Positions 41,360 through 55,514 of a stretch of 64,000 nucleotides of DNA are shown one piece after another. The stretch comes from Ziziphus jujuba (Eukaryota > Streptophyta > Magnoliopsida > Rosales > Rhamnaceae), in assembly GCF_031755915.1 (NCBI RefSeq), contig NC_083380.1:11036001-11100000 (forward strand). The letters are read 5' to 3'. A program made the position numbers and the translations under genes. Each line of letters begins with the position of its first letter. The first letter of the stretch is position 1. Below the pieces are notes generated by a model. It was given only the letters and a program-made list of their open reading frames with translations. It did no database searches and was not told the origin of the DNA.

Positions 41360-44300
41360 TTGCAATGGTTTTGGCTAGGTGAGTGAATCTTGACCTCTAT
41401 AACACACAAAGCACAGAATTTGGACAAATGTGAATTGAAGAAATTCAATATTTAAACGATGTAAGAGATGGTTTTGATGAATTGGCAAAATGTAAGAGAT
41501 AATAGATGACAGGATTGATAAATCATCCAAGATGATTACCATGTACTTTGCATCTACCAGTCTTCTAAATCCAGAAAAGTGGATACTTGAGTGTATCTTT
41601 AATGGGTTGTACATAACTTTCGGAGAATTTTTTTGTTGTAATAATAGATTTTAATTTGTTCGTTGTATTAGCTTTATATATATTGTTGGGTCCACTTTTC
41701 TAATTGTTTGGGGATTTATGCTAACTAAACATGTTATTAGAGTCTGGTTGTTTGTTTGGTCCGTGTTCAAATTCCACTAACTCTCATTTATGGTAATTTC
41801 TTATGTTGTGATTGTAGTGACATAACAATAAAGAATAATAAAGTTCTTGTTTCTACTCTCTTTTCTCATCTTGGTATTCATATTTCTTCTCTTGTCTTGT
41901 TCCCCAACAAAATTTTTATTTACTGTCACGAAGATCCCTTGGATTAAACTTGATTTGATTTTATTTAGTTACCGGTGACAAAATTGAGGATGTAACTAGT
42001 TGGTTTTTATGGTGCTTTATGTCTGTGAGAAGAATATACTGTTTATCTAGAAATATATGATGGTTAGCTGAATCCTTCATACCATATTTGCTGCAAAGTT
42101 GCTGATTTTTGGTACATCTTACTGACATAGATAACTTGCGACTAAACTAATATTACTGGAGATTAAGACTAACACAAATTTTGTTGTGTAGATTACATGC
42201 CTGCAGCTTGTTGCCAAAGCAATCCTTTGCATTGAATGGCTAGTTGTTGATTACTCTTGTGGTTGTTGTCCGCTAAATTTATTTGCCTTCTTCTTTCGTG
42301 GACTTTTTCTTCTTCTTCTTCTTCTTTTTATTTTTTTATTTTTTTATTTTTAACTATATAATTGTTCCCATGGAATCATGCCAGCCATGTTCCAAGGATT
42401 TATGGTGGATATCACATTGGCTTGAAGTTCTAGAAGCTTTGACTCTTTTTTAGAATACCATATTTAAACTGATCGTTGTCCTTTCATTTTAGATCTGCTT
42501 GTTGAATGAAGGCTAATGTTTTACTTATACCTCACTCTTTTCGCTTCCTCCATCATTTATCTTGTTTGTCTTTGCGTACCTCAGATGGTTTATGCTGTAT
42601 TTCCTTGGTTCATTGACAGAGTGTGCTATCGTCATGTTCTGGATGCTTTTGTTAGTATGAGTCAAGTACCAGTTTTCTTGGTCTTTTTCATTTCATTTTA
42701 TCTTTTTGTTTTCTCTTCTCGAGGAGTTCCTTTCAAAAGCTGATTTGTTATGTTACCAGAACTAGGAAGAGAATATAAAATAAGCTTTGAAAGGTAAAAT
42801 AAAGTAATTGCCTCGATAACACTGTTTGTATGTGCCATTCTGTACACAGAACTGAAGTAGGGATTTTGTGGCTCTATGTAATATTCTTACAGATTTTTGT
42901 AGACAACTACATGAGAAAGCTGCCCACGTGCATTTATTTATTATATAATATTGAAACAATTGAGGCCTCCATGGGCTTGCCATGGAAATGACACATGCTC
43001 ATGAAACTATATGTTCTGTGTAAGAAGTTTAAATGGAAATCTGGCCCAATACCCTTATTTTGAGAGCCTTAACGAAAAATATTCCTTCTCTTTTAAACAT
43101 TTTTTATCTACACATATTCTTTTCATTATTCCAACCCTACCCTTCTCTCTTACCCATGTCTCACCTATCACATTTCACACCCACTTTCCCTCTCTCTCTT
43201 TACTGGTAACCCTTCTCATATTCAAGTTCTTTCTCTTGTTGGACTCGAAGGACGAGCTCAAAGCTATGGAAGGAGGTTTTATGCTCAATTTCAGGTCTAG
43301 CAAAGAGGATGATTGATTTGTCGCTCATAAATGTTCATTTGAAGGTTTCAATAATGAGATAGACATGGCCGTGGGACAAACAAATAAGAGAAAATAGAAT
43401 AGATAGAGAGAGAGAAAAGGATAGCCAAAAAAAAGGAAAAAGAAAGAAAAGAAAACCCATTTCCCAAATTTGCTTTTCTCAATTTTTAATGAACTTTGAT
43501 AAATCTTTCATTTCATCTCTCTCTCTCTCTCTCTTTCATTTCACTTTTTCTTCTTTTAATTTTTTATTTTATATATATTTTTTTGAGATGTTTTTTATCT
43601 ATAACAAACAGCCCATCATACAAAATTATTCAATCTTTCTTTGTGAATTACTTTTGCCTTTATATTTTCTCTATCTAAGAAGTTTTGGCTGTTTGATTTT
43701 CATTTCTCACATATTTAAAGTCACCTTTTTTTTCATTTTCCCTTATTTTTCTCTCTTTTTTTTTTATCCTCTCCAGCTACAAAATTCATAAATTATCTTT
43801 ATTTTTTTAACTTCAAAATTCAATCTGGGTTCATTGGCTACCTTGGGTTTGTGAGAAGTTTTTTTTTTTTTTTGAGGTTGTAAAAAAAAAAAAATATGAT
43901 GATGAAGATGACATGGGGGACGAACGGGTTTCTGTTTGTTTTGAATGGAAATTTTTTTTCGAAGAACGGTGAATAATGGATGTGGGGAATGTAAAATAAG
44001 GATATACAAGTTAATTGTAATTTTTTTAAGGATAAAATAGATATTGAAGAATAAAATTAAAAATATTCAAAAAATATTGGTAAATATTTTTAAAATTTGA
44101 GAAACAGGGACATTGGACCAAATTCTCCAAGTTTAAAATGCTTGCAACGGCCTTTTTTGAGACTTTTGAATTGGGTTTGTGCAATAAGCCCAAAACCTCT
44201 TTTAACCCTTTATTTTTTATTTTTTATTTTTATTTTAATTTTTTAATAATAATAATTATTATATTATTATTATTATTATTATTATTATTTATTATTTTAT

Positions 44301-45211
44301 TTTCTCTCTAATCGGATTCAGAATGTAATGTGTTTAGGACACTACTGGTTTGACTTGCATATTCTGTAATCGGTTACAATTCCTTCTCAATTTGCGCTTA
44401 TCACCAACTGCTGTAATCTCTATATGTCTTCTAGAAATATATAAACTTATATGAATATATGGAGGATCTTGGTTGTTTAAATGGATCTGTATCATAGCGG
44501 CTTGGATTTTGATGTTCTTCAATGTTTCATACCAATTTCACATCTCACACAATCTATATGATATACATAGAAGACTCCTCCGAATCTTGGATACCTTTCA
44601 TTTCAATGCCTTTGAATTTTGCTTCTTGCTTTCTGCTCAAGTATCATTAACTTATAACGTTAAATTCAACCCCATTGCATTAATTATATGTAATTTCGTT
44701 TTTTCACTTTTTCTCCTTTTTTATTTTTTTGAGGGTGTGTGTGGGTGAGAAGAAAATAATAATAAAATTTGTGCAATCATAAGCAAGGTTCTGGAAGGAG
44801 TGAAATTCAAAATTCTAGTTCCACCTAACATGGTTTTTAATCAATATTCTAGTGGAAAGGACTAATGGAGTGGAAATAAGGGAAGCGATTCCTTCCTCTT
44901 GTAAATGCAGAGCATACAATCATTAAACACACGTAATTAGTTAGCATCTTTGTTGAAAACCATTAGAATGGTAACCAATGAGACATGAAAACCCTTTCCC
45001 AGAGAGTCAATGTAGCTTTATCTTTGATGATAAGCCATCTTTCATACTTTAAAATTAAGAAAACGCTTTTCATGTTTTTTTTTTTTTTTCAAACTTTTCT
45101 TTCTCATTTTTATTGCTAAACCAATCTGCAATCTGAATTTTGAAGTCTATGGCATAGCAGGATCTCAACAGCATATTTTTACTGATAAATTTCTATATTT
45201 ACATACATAAT

Positions 45212-45247
<36 letters not shown>

Positions 45248-46682
45248 GTTTAGATGTTTGCATATTTTTATTTTAATATTGATAATTTTTAAAAAAATCA
45301 TTATTAATACTATTATACAAAGATCATTATTAATATTAAAATCTATACTATAATATAATGTGAATCATCTGTACCATAAAATTTGCTTATATATGTATGT
45401 TATATATATATATATATATGAATTTGTGGTGTTGAGATGAAGAAGAACAGGAAAAAGCTCATCGAACCCAGATGGATTTTCATCACGATAGGTCTTTTTT
45501 CAGTGTTTCTGTATTGACTTTTCTGCAGCCGAAATTAAAACCTTTGTAATTAATTGGCGGAATTGACTAAATTATTTAGATCTAAGCCTGGCCTTTGGTG
45601 TCGGCGTGTATGTTCGTACTATTTGGAATGTCTCAAAGAGCTATCATTGGCCAAAGCATGCCAAAAAAAAGAAAAAGAAAGGAAAAAAAAAAAGAAAAAA
45701 AACTTATTTTGGGACACCATTGTTTGACCAGGGAAACTAGTACGTTCCTAGTACATGATCAAGCCCCAATTCTTTTCCTTTTACTTTATCGCCGAAAAAG
45801 AAAAAAAAAGGGGAAAAAAAAAGAAGAAATTATATACCATGGTTGTTTTGGTTCATGACTATGGCTGTTGACCCTATTAATGGTATTGTCGGCACACAAA
45901 TACTCTTTTTTTTTTTTTTTTTTTTTTGGGTAAGAACTTTTTTTTTTCCTGTGTTCTGTATTTGTCTCTGTTCCACTTCATATATCTGATACATCTGTAT
46001 ATACAGTTGGACACTAAATATTTGAGCTTTTAACAAGCAATCCAAAGCTACTATAAGGTCCAATAGTGACCAAAATACAGAGGGGATTGTCACATAAAAC
46101 AGATTATATATTTGCTTCCTACCAGAATCAAGTGAGAATTTTCTTGTTCTACATTATGGGGGCAAGGAGCTTTAGTCAGGTTGGTGAAATGTAACAAAGT
46201 AGTGTTTGTGTGACTTGATGATGGTCTTATACGTCTATCAAATTTCAATTTCAAATGTCCAATGAGAGGGAGACTACTTTCCAAGGACTTCACATGTGGG
46301 TAGTGGTAAAATTTTAGTTATATATGGATTGATTAGTTTTCCTTCTATTGGAGGACATGCATGAGGCAGGGGTAAAAGAGTCACTTGTGGGTTTTATTAC
46401 ATTTCACTTCATAAAGTCTCAAAACGGTTTCTAATATTCTCAAAAATGACCATTATTATTAGTATAGTGGGATGAAAATGACCTCCACATGGTCTTTGGT
46501 GCAAGCCCTGTCCTTTAGTTTGTGCTTTAAGAATGTATTTGCAACAAAGGGTAATTAGTTTTTATTTCTTCCAATTCCAAACTTAGAGGAACAGACACTT
46601 TTTATCTTTGTCTTTGTTACAAACTTTGTTCGGCTTTTTCTTGATTTACAATGACCCACTAGTCCACCACTAGTTATCCATG

Positions 46683-46713
<31 letters not shown>

Positions 46714-46721
46714 GGAAATTT
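41360..46721. other. ARM-gene 3' region and spacer
   Basis: Probable 3' UTR containing a strong splice-donor match (GTGAGT at 41379). Then AT-rich spacer with (TTC)n near 42309-42326, TC tracts near 43515-43535, (ATT)n near 44265-44290 and (TA)n at about 45217-45244. Open frames at 43011-43316 and 45595-45858 are low-complexity and unsupported. No gene recognised. Confidence 0.65.
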
Positions 46722-46865
46722 TATGGTGATGACGGTCCCCATGAGGACCGCAGTATTAGTGATAGTTTTTCATAATATTAACAATGGTTTTTTAGAAAAT
46801 CATCACCAATACTATGAAAAACTGTCACTAATACTATAGTGCGCATGAGGACCGTCCGTACCATA
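46722..46865. mobile_element. Foldback MITE
   Basis: 144 bp whose two halves are inverted copies over about 58 bases, roughly 80% matching by eye. Both ends read TATGGT inward, followed by GACGGTCC and then AGTATTAGTGA and AGTTTTTCAT blocks. It is embedded between (TA)n tracts, so the target duplication cannot be told apart from the repeat. It has no coding capacity and is almost certainly a miniature transposon. Confidence 0.75.
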
Positions 46866-48154
46866 GACGGACTATATATATATATATATATTTATATATA
46901 CTAGTTGTGTAAAAGGATAATAATTTGTACAGTTTATGTCTCTTGGCCCTCTAAATAATGTTGAGGTATCTCTTTTTATATTACATGAAAGAAATAAAAA
47001 TAGGAAATAGATTTTAACAAAGGCTTATTCAAATTTTTTTTTTTTTAAATCTTTTTAAGCATTTTAAGATTCTATTTGGCATAATTTTTGAAATGTTATT
47101 TAATGAGTGTATTTGGATAGCTAGGCTTCTAGAGGAACTTAAAACCTAAGGCAATGAACGGTAATTTTTCAAAAAACTCTTCTAATTAAGCCTAATTTGT
47201 AAAAAAAGTATAATTGAAATTTATCCCAAACAGGACCTTAGTTAGAGCCATAGGGCCATGCATGATAGCTCTCTCCATGGTATTCAAGTTTCGAGTAAGT
47301 TGTGATTTGTCTGCAGAGAGCATATCACATAGTATTTGATATGGAAAATGATTAAGAAATTTTGGACCATCTTTGATATATATATCAACTGCATATAAGA
47401 CCCTACAACTCTCTAACTCTCTCTCCAATAATACATAGAGGCCAGCCAAGTTTAGCCTTTTGAAGGGATTCAATGCATGGAGGAAAATCTGGAGCCCGCA
47501 GGTTGATCATGCAGATGCTAAGAATCAGCATCTGTGGACTAGAAGATGATATTATTTATCAACAAATATCACAATCTGAACCAAACTCCTAATCAATGAA
47601 TTTTATTTACATTAAAATAATGTCAAACTATGAACATCCAGATGGGCATTGGGTACTAAAAACACATCAGAAAAGTAGGAAGGACAAAAAAAATGATTGG
47701 TAAAATTTTGTGGGGGTTAATTTTAGGATCAAAATTTTCCCTGTAATATAGGGTAACCAGCTAGAATAAAGACTGGCAAGAAAACAGCAAGAGAACCACA
47801 TATAATAATAATGATTTATCTGTTAAGATATAACAAGGAGAGATTAGGACCACAAGAATTAGTTACACTCTTCAAATTACCATTATTTTTTCAACTCCTC
47901 TGAAACAAAACAATTACAAATAGAGAAAAGGACACCCAAGAAGAAAAATGATTCTAATAATGTTTAATTATTGCCTGGTCCTATAAAAATAAGAAGGTAA
48001 AAAAGAAAAAATAATCTCCAACCTCAAACCGTTTCTCTCTTTCAATTTTTTTTTTTTTTTTTTTTTGGGCCCCCATAAGGAATTCTCTGTTACTATCAAC
48101 ATCTTTGTGTATTTGTATAAAGACCCCCAAAAAAAATACTAAGAATTTACAGTT
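46866..48154. other. Spacer and probable MYB 3' UTR
   Basis: AT-rich, with poly-T near 48045-48066 and (TA)n near 46873-46900. An open frame at 47192-47473 on the minus strand has no family likeness. The final 150-200 bases are probably 3' UTR of the minus-strand MYB gene. Confidence 0.6.
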
Positions 48155-49571
48155 TCATATTTGCTGGAAAACATCAAAATTAGCACCTGTTAGATCTTCT
48201 GATAGCGACGTTAATGGATAGCTACTGAAATCTACTGAATTTTGAACATGAAGTTGTCCTTGCCATGAACTGGGTTTCATGAATTCCTCTGATCTTATCC
48301 CATTGACTTGAAACTGGAACAAAGATTCCAATTTGGTCTCAGAATCCCAAGAAAATGCACCTGCATTATTTTCCACCATATTGTTGTTGTTGCTGTTGTT
48401 GCTCATTTGGTAACCAGCATAGTTGCTGACATTTGAGCTATTGCTTGAGCTTTCTTTCACTTCATTGTTCATGAAGAAGCAAGAACTCACTTTTGATGCA
48501 GAGTTGTCAGAGAAATCCGTCCCTGACATATTTCCATGATCAGAATTTGCCAAGCTTGGCATTGATGAAAACCCACCAAAGCTTGATGTATTTGTTACAT
48601 AATTCTGGTTCTGATTGAAAGAGCTGCAGGGTCTGACGGAATTCTGATACTGAGAAGCAACAAGATCTGAATTGGAATACCCACAAGTTTCTAAACCCAT
48701 TTGGAATTCATAGTAAGATAGAGAATCGAATGCTTGCTTGTTCATGAATTGCTCTTTTGAATCTTCTGTAATTCCTCCTCCTCCTTCGTAGTAATTTGAA
48801 TCAGTACCAAGAAATGCTGGTCCTTGTGAAGCCATTGATGATGGTGCTGTTGAAAGTCCTTGTGGTTGTGGAATATTTGGCAAGTTTGATTCTTTTTCTG
48901 TACAATTGTTTTTATCTTTCACATCCACATCACTTAGTGGTTTATGTGTGGTTGGGTCAATACCTTGCTTCATTAATTTCTTCTTCAAGCATGAATTCCA
49001 AAAGTTCTTGATTTCATTATCTGTTCTTCCTGGTAATTGTGCTGCAATTTGTGCCCACCTGAAAAAAAAAAAAAAAAATTCACCCAAAAAAAAAATTTGT
49101 TTATTTACCAAAAGCAATGATTACCCATTTGCATTTTCCTATTGAAAAACAGAGACTCTAAATTTTTTCTCATTAATCTAGCTATTGCATCTTCTCATTA
49201 CCTATTGCCAAGAACTTCATGAAGACTAATAATGAGATCCTCTTCTTGCTGTGAAAACATTCCTCTCTTTAAATCAGGTCTCAGATAGTTTATCCATCTT
49301 AATCTGCAGCTCTTTCCACACCTTTGCAAACCTATAGCAAATAAAAAATCAAACTTTTTCTCAGAAATGAAAATTATAATGCAAAAAAAAAAAAAAAGTT
49401 TGATTTGTATTATGCAGAAGAATTTTAACAATAATTACCAGCAAGCTTCGGAACTGAACTCCAGCAACCGACACCAAAACGAGTAATGTAATTGAACAAT
49501 TTTTCATCTTCTTCAGGTGACCATAAACCTTTTCTTAATTTCTGCTTCAAACAACAAGAATGGCGTCCCAT
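48155..49571 (-). CDS. R2R3-MYB transcription factor, MYB61/MYB86-like
   Basis: Three exons on the minus strand (49571-49439, 49331-49202, 49058-48155) join in frame to 388 aa. The start [20 protein letters not shown] is typical of the MYB61/MYB86/MYB55-like group. R2 (about residues 14-62) has Trp17, Trp37 and Trp57, and R3 (about 67-113) has Phe70, Trp89 and Trp108. The conserved [18 protein letters not shown] and [10 protein letters not shown] blocks are intact, and exon junctions fall at the usual R2R3-MYB positions. The [DE]Lx2[RK] bHLH-contact motif is absent (Ser in place of Arg/Lys). After R3 comes [13 protein letters not shown], then a Ser/Asn/Gln-rich, presumably activating tail. 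Relatives regulate secondary wall, mucilage or carbon allocation genes; the specific role here is inference. It is the only intact, non-transposon gene on this strand in the window. Confidence 0.94.
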
Positions 49572-52500
49572 TTTTGTAAAAGTGAGAGAGAGAGAGAGAA
49601 AATGATGGTATATATATATATATAGTACGTGTTCGAAGAAAGTTCTTAGTAACCTCTTGCTTGATCACAGCAAGAACCCAGCCATGGAGGTAGATTTTGA
49701 GAATATATGTCTTTGTTTTGTAAGAGTAAGAAAATTCCAAGAATAATTTCTTATGATTTATAGAGAAGAGAAATAAATCATACTTAGAATTCAAGTCATA
49801 GAGAGAGAGAAAGAGAGAGGGTGAGAGAGAGAGAGCTGAAGAAGGTGAAGCAATCAAGTGGGTTTTACGCAAATCTGGTGCTGCTTTTGCATTGGACTGG
49901 ATTGGTTTTTAAGATATCTCTATCTCTAATTAAAGGACAGAGAAAAAAAAATTAAAAATTTATTATATAAATGAGAAAAACTCTATAAACGTGTACTCAT
50001 TGAATAAAAATACAGTTATGTACATTTATAAATGTACCATTTACAAAGAATAACAGGTGGGAAAATTTATAAAAAAAGTATACATATAGTACTACTTATA
50101 TTAAAACCTCATAAAAATCCAAATATAGGGTCCATTTTTTTTATAGTTTTCTCAATTGCTTACACAAATTGGAAGCCCCATTTAGTGTGTTTAATTTACT
50201 TGAACATGCAGAATATGCTTTTGCTCATTTTGAAACTTCTTTTTCTTAACTAATTTGGGTTTGATTTTTGAAACCCCCTTTTTTTTTTTTCTTTTTCTTT
50301 TTTTTTTCTTTTTTTGAAACCCTATTTGGCTTTTAGAATTTCTGCAAATACCCATGCTGCATACATTAAAAAAGGTTGGAGATTATGTATATATATTTTT
50401 TAGATTGAGGAAGAAATTACAAGAAGGTAGAAGAGAACAGGAGTTTAAAAAATTAATGGTTTTTCTTTTGGACCTGTTTTTTTCTGGTAAGACATGTATA
50501 AAATAGTTTTTTTTTTTAATATATATATATATATATATATTTTTTTTAGAGGCTTGCTTGCCAGCTACTACTGTGTATGCAGTGCAATGCATTTGGGGCA
50601 TGAAAAAAAAAAAAAATTGTTTTTCTAAGATTTTGTGCTGAATATTTTAAGATTATAAAATCAGCCGACACCAATATGTGTCAAAAAGTGTGGGCCCCAT
50701 GCCTATATGTTTGACTCTTTAAGATAAGAGGAGATTGTTAGAGATCATGGAAAAAAAAACAAAAGAATCAATATAATTTTCAATAAAGAAAAAAAGAGAA
50801 AGGCAGTCTATATGAAGAATTTCTTTTTCTTTTGCTTTTATTATTATTTTTTTTCTAGTACTTTTGGAATACCACTCTTTTTCTTCTCAATACAGGGTAA
50901 TTTTTTATTTTCTCAAATTTTCTTTTCATTGATATCGAAGACTAATGTATTCAAACTTTGGAACCATGCGAGAACAAAATAGACATCTAATTATCCATCA
51001 TATTTATCTAATTAATCATATTTTCATTGTGCCAATTGTATATGGTTTGGAGCTTTTGGCCAAATTTTTATGGAAATGAAAAAAAAAAAAAAAACTAGTC
51101 CTGATATTCTCCTGACAAACTATTTGGAAATCAAGTCACTCTTTTACCATTAAACCACAATTATGAATACTAACAAGTAAATATATCTTGTTCAGGATTA
51201 ATTACCATATAGTAATTGTCCTTCAATGATATTTTAGTAACAAAACAATTGTTTTTTTTTTTTCCAACAATGATTTTGAACTTGAATCTCTATATTCTAA
51301 ATGAAAAAGAAAATAAAAATTACTTTTTTACTTTTTTTAAAACAAATAAGGATACTCATATAACTAATTTTAAATAAAAATAAATGAATTTTGGAGGTTG
51401 AAGGAAAGAAAAAATAAAAAAATAAAAATCCTCCACCATCTTTTTTTTTTTTTTATTGTTTTAATAATAAATGATAGGAATTAAAATGAAAAGGAACTAA
51501 GGGAGGGCTGCTAAGAAGTTTCCCAATTAATTTTGAAAAATATAGAACAAAATAAATCCATAGAATTGTGCCTCCAGCCCCTACCCACAATCCAGCTAAG
51601 CCACCAACTTTAGCTGAAAAGCATGTACTGGTAAATCAAAGATCATTATCATACATTTTTAAACGTTAACGAGAAAAGTCTTTGATCAACTAAATAGTGG
51701 GGCATGATGTCATAAAACTCTGCCACGTGTGCACGTTGCATCAATCCGCTATATGAGTGCGTCACATTTTGTTTAAATCCTCACGCTTAAATGAAGTCTC
51801 AATGATTGGAGGGCTTTGATAGACGTTACCATGACCGACAATGACACGTAGGATCATATAAATCCAAATAAAATAAATAAAAAAAAAAAATAGAAATAGC
51901 TTTTTTTTTTTTTTTTTTTTTTTTTGTAACATTGAAAAATACGCAGCCAGCGCGACACACCCAATCATACCCGCATACGACCAATCGCTACAGTTATTGG
52001 CCTACCCTTTCTTTGTCTGTCTGTAATAGCTATAATTCCATGTTCCTCCACACCATCAACCTCCATGGATGCTCACCATATTACTTTAACTAGATTTTCA
52101 TGTGCAACCATTTACATGATATAACATGCTTTGATTTCATATTGGATAAGAGTATAAATTATTCAATTTTATATTGTACTTGATTATATGGTATAACTAT
52201 TATAAATAATATTTTTGCTTACAAAATGTTCATGTGAAAGTATAAGTTTGTGCAATGTCAATTTAAGACTGTATGATTCTTTTGTGGACTTTTTGATTCT
52301 GAATGTACCGCTGCATCATATCACTATTGCATATAAGTTTTTCTATTCATTGATGCGTCTAATGGGTTGGCTGATTTTATATGTTTGTGTGTGTGTGTGT
52401 GTGTGTATAAATATATATATATATATTGGAATATTCAAATTAAGGATGGAGATTCTTGGAAACGCAAAAGAAAACAAACAAATTGAGCATGGGGCTTGTG

Positions 52501-55433
52501 GTGGGTTTTTCTTTTTTTTTTTTTTCTTTTTTTTGGGTCCATATAATATGTTTAAATTGAAAATTATTTTTTGGGCCATTGAAGATCTTCAATTGCACGT
52601 GGAAAAATAACCTGTCGGGATATGAAGGAAAAGCATCTTATCGTCGGCTTTGGCTTTTATGATTAAAATACTTAATCAAATCAATTAAATTAATTAATTA
52701 ATTAATGCTAATTGATTAATATATTATTGGATGTTAGAAAAGACTTGTGATTAATTATTGATCTAAAATCCTATAATAAAAACCCAATCAAAAAAATCCT
52801 ATAATAAAAAATAGTCAATCAGTTAAGCACCCTCTTTTTTTTTTTTTTTTCCTTGCTTTTTTTTGTTTTTTTATTTTTTTTGATAATGAGTTAAGCACCC
52901 TCAATTGTTAAGATTGTTACTTAATTAAAGTAGGCGAATCTATAGAAAAAATGAAATTAATTATAAAAGTAAGATTAATTTTCTCTAATCAACTTTTTTG
53001 CGTGAGAAACACTTTTAGTAACTTTAATGAGTGGGAAAATAAACTTTTTGTGCTTTGACTTTCCGCTTGAGTTTCCTCTTTCTCAGCATTTTCTTTTTAA
53101 AGCTACTTTTTAATCTCTATTAATTTAGACATTGTCAAAACCAGAATCTGGTATAGTAAAATTAATCATATTATTTTATATAAACATGCATGTTTATGGA
53201 TATATTATATAAAGCATGCATACATTACAACGTCATTTAAAAATATCCTTTTCAAAAATGAATTATTATATATACCATAAAATTGTCCATATTTAGAACT
53301 GTAGCATTTTTTAATTTTTCATACGTAGATTTTTCTTTCAATTTTTTTTTTGCTCTTCCCCCACAATGCTTAGACAAACCATTCCTATGGAACCTCCTAA
53401 ATGTTCGGACAATAATCTTGAGTTCGAGTATCCATAACTTCAATATTAAAAATAAATAAATAAAAAGGTGAAAAAAAAAAAAAAACTCGAAGATTACTAG
53501 GGGTTGGTTTTTGTTAATTTGTGTATCAAGGGCCGGGGGCTACCTATTTAGTTGGTTTAATTAAAGTGAGACACCCTGATGCTTCCTCATAGTCATGGAA
53601 GTCAAAAAGTAGAATTGACTTAGGCATAAAAATTAATAAGTTAGACAGTAATTATAACCAAGCGAACTTTTTTAGTTTTCAGAAAAGTAGCACTAATTTT
53701 GGCACATTATTTGGGTGCCAAAAGATAGTTCAAAGAAAATAGCTAGGAAAGTACTTTTTGTAATTAAGGAAACCTTTTTTTTTTTTTTTCCACCTATTGT
53801 ATCATCTTTTTCTTCCATTACATAATTATTTTATCAAACCATTGATTTATTTACCTAAATCACTAAGCTATAACTGAAAAAAAAAAAAAAAAAAGTAACA
53901 AATTATAAGAGTTAAGGAGATCAGGGGGCATAGTGATTTAAAGGCACATGGGGAAGTCAATTAACTTCATCCTTTAAAACCCAAATTAATGATGATTAAT
54001 TTTGATTTAAGAGCTGTGTCATAATTAAAATTGGGTCATTAATCATATCTCTTTCTCTATATCTCTGTATATATATATATATATATTATGAATCATGATC
54101 TCTCCAACATCATGGTTCTACCATTTTGATGGTAAATACTATCGACCAGAAAATGGCGTGCCAAAAAAGAAGACTAATTGTAATATATGTGCGTGTGTGG
54201 AGAATAATGTTTTGTATACCAACATATTTGTTAAATGAATATTCTGGTTATTCATTAGTTACATCCAACAACAGTGAATGAATTAGCAATGAGAAATTGT
54301 AAATAGTTAAAATTATAATTTATTCACATTCAAGCATGAAAATGTAATAATTAGGAGGTGATAGGTTCGAAATATTAAAAAAAGAAAAATTGTTGTAAAT
54401 GATAAAAAAAACAATAAAGATAATACTAATTAAAAAATCTTAATAAGATACCTTAATTAATAAATAAAATTGGCCAATGCATATTAATATATATATATTT
54501 AAATATCATCACAAATTTAGACTCCATATGATCAAAAATATATATATATTTTTCAATCTATTTTTGTCGTTATTTATATATTTTTTGGCCATCAGTATCA
54601 ACTTGCTATTGTATATATTAATAAAAGTGTTATGAAAAATGAAAATGCAAGCACGCGTACAAATCCAAGGGAAATGAAAGGAAGGAAGGCGTATAGGGTA
54701 GCCAAATTCAACACCCAAGTTCTAACATGGATTGAATATGTACATTTAGATTTTGACCTTAATGGTAGAGGTTAAATACCATCATTATTTGGATGAAGAT
54801 TTGGTTAAGTTTGTGGAACTATAAACATAGATACACGTATGAATTCACCATTTTGTTGAAAGATTGCGTCAACTTTTACCTTTTCTTTTTTCAAAAAAAA
54901 TTAAAAAAAATTAAAAAAAAAAAGAAGAAAAAGGAAAAAATCCATGTATGGTAACCTCAGGGTGATATGTCCGACACGATCTTATACATGATCAATCTCT
55001 ATTTTCTCTCGGCGGCCTGATCCAAAAGTAAAAATATTAAATTGGCTAGTGTTTTAATTTTGTTGATGTGCCACAAGCTCAGTCCTCGTGTGTCTGTGTG
55101 GTGGTGGGGGGGTTTCGCTACGTCACCGATGATGTCTCCGACATAATCCACCTCTTTCATGGTCCACTTCACGTCATTTCTACCTTCTCTCTATATTTTT
55201 GGTTACCAAAAACAAATGTCTTTTCGTTTTCACATGCTCTCTTCTAATCAAAAGGAGGCACAATTATGTTTAGATTATAATAAGCATCTTTGAATTTATT
55301 TATTTTATTTAGTATATATGAAAGAAAGGTTGAGACTTTTTTATTTCTTAACCAAAGTCATATGATGTGTGTATACTTTCAACCATATATATAAATACCA
55401 AACGTAAGTGTCAAGGATAATTTTTACACGTTT

Positions 55434-55440
<7 letters not shown>

Positions 55441-55512
<72 letters not shown>
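55441..55512. repeat. Long (TA)n microsatellite
   Basis: 36 uninterrupted TA units, the longest simple repeat of this type in the window. Likely highly length-variable and cruciform-prone. Confidence 0.97.

Positions 55513-55514
<2 letters not shown>

Noticed and set aside
43011..43791. Small plus-strand open frames with Phe/Ser/Leu-rich translations
   Set aside because: Pyrimidine-tract artefacts without homology, splice logic or promoter.
45595..45858. 87-codon frame rich in Lys/Arg
   Set aside because: Generated by AAAG/AAAAG simple sequence.
47192..47473. 93-codon minus-strand frame
   Set aside because: Ordinary composition but no recognised family and no supporting gene structure; it may belong to the MYB downstream region. 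Not called.
51715..51855. G-box/ABRE-like patch as the promoter of a hidden gene
   Set aside because: No coding exon follows on either strand within a reasonable distance; it is too far (over 2 kb) from the MYB start to assign.
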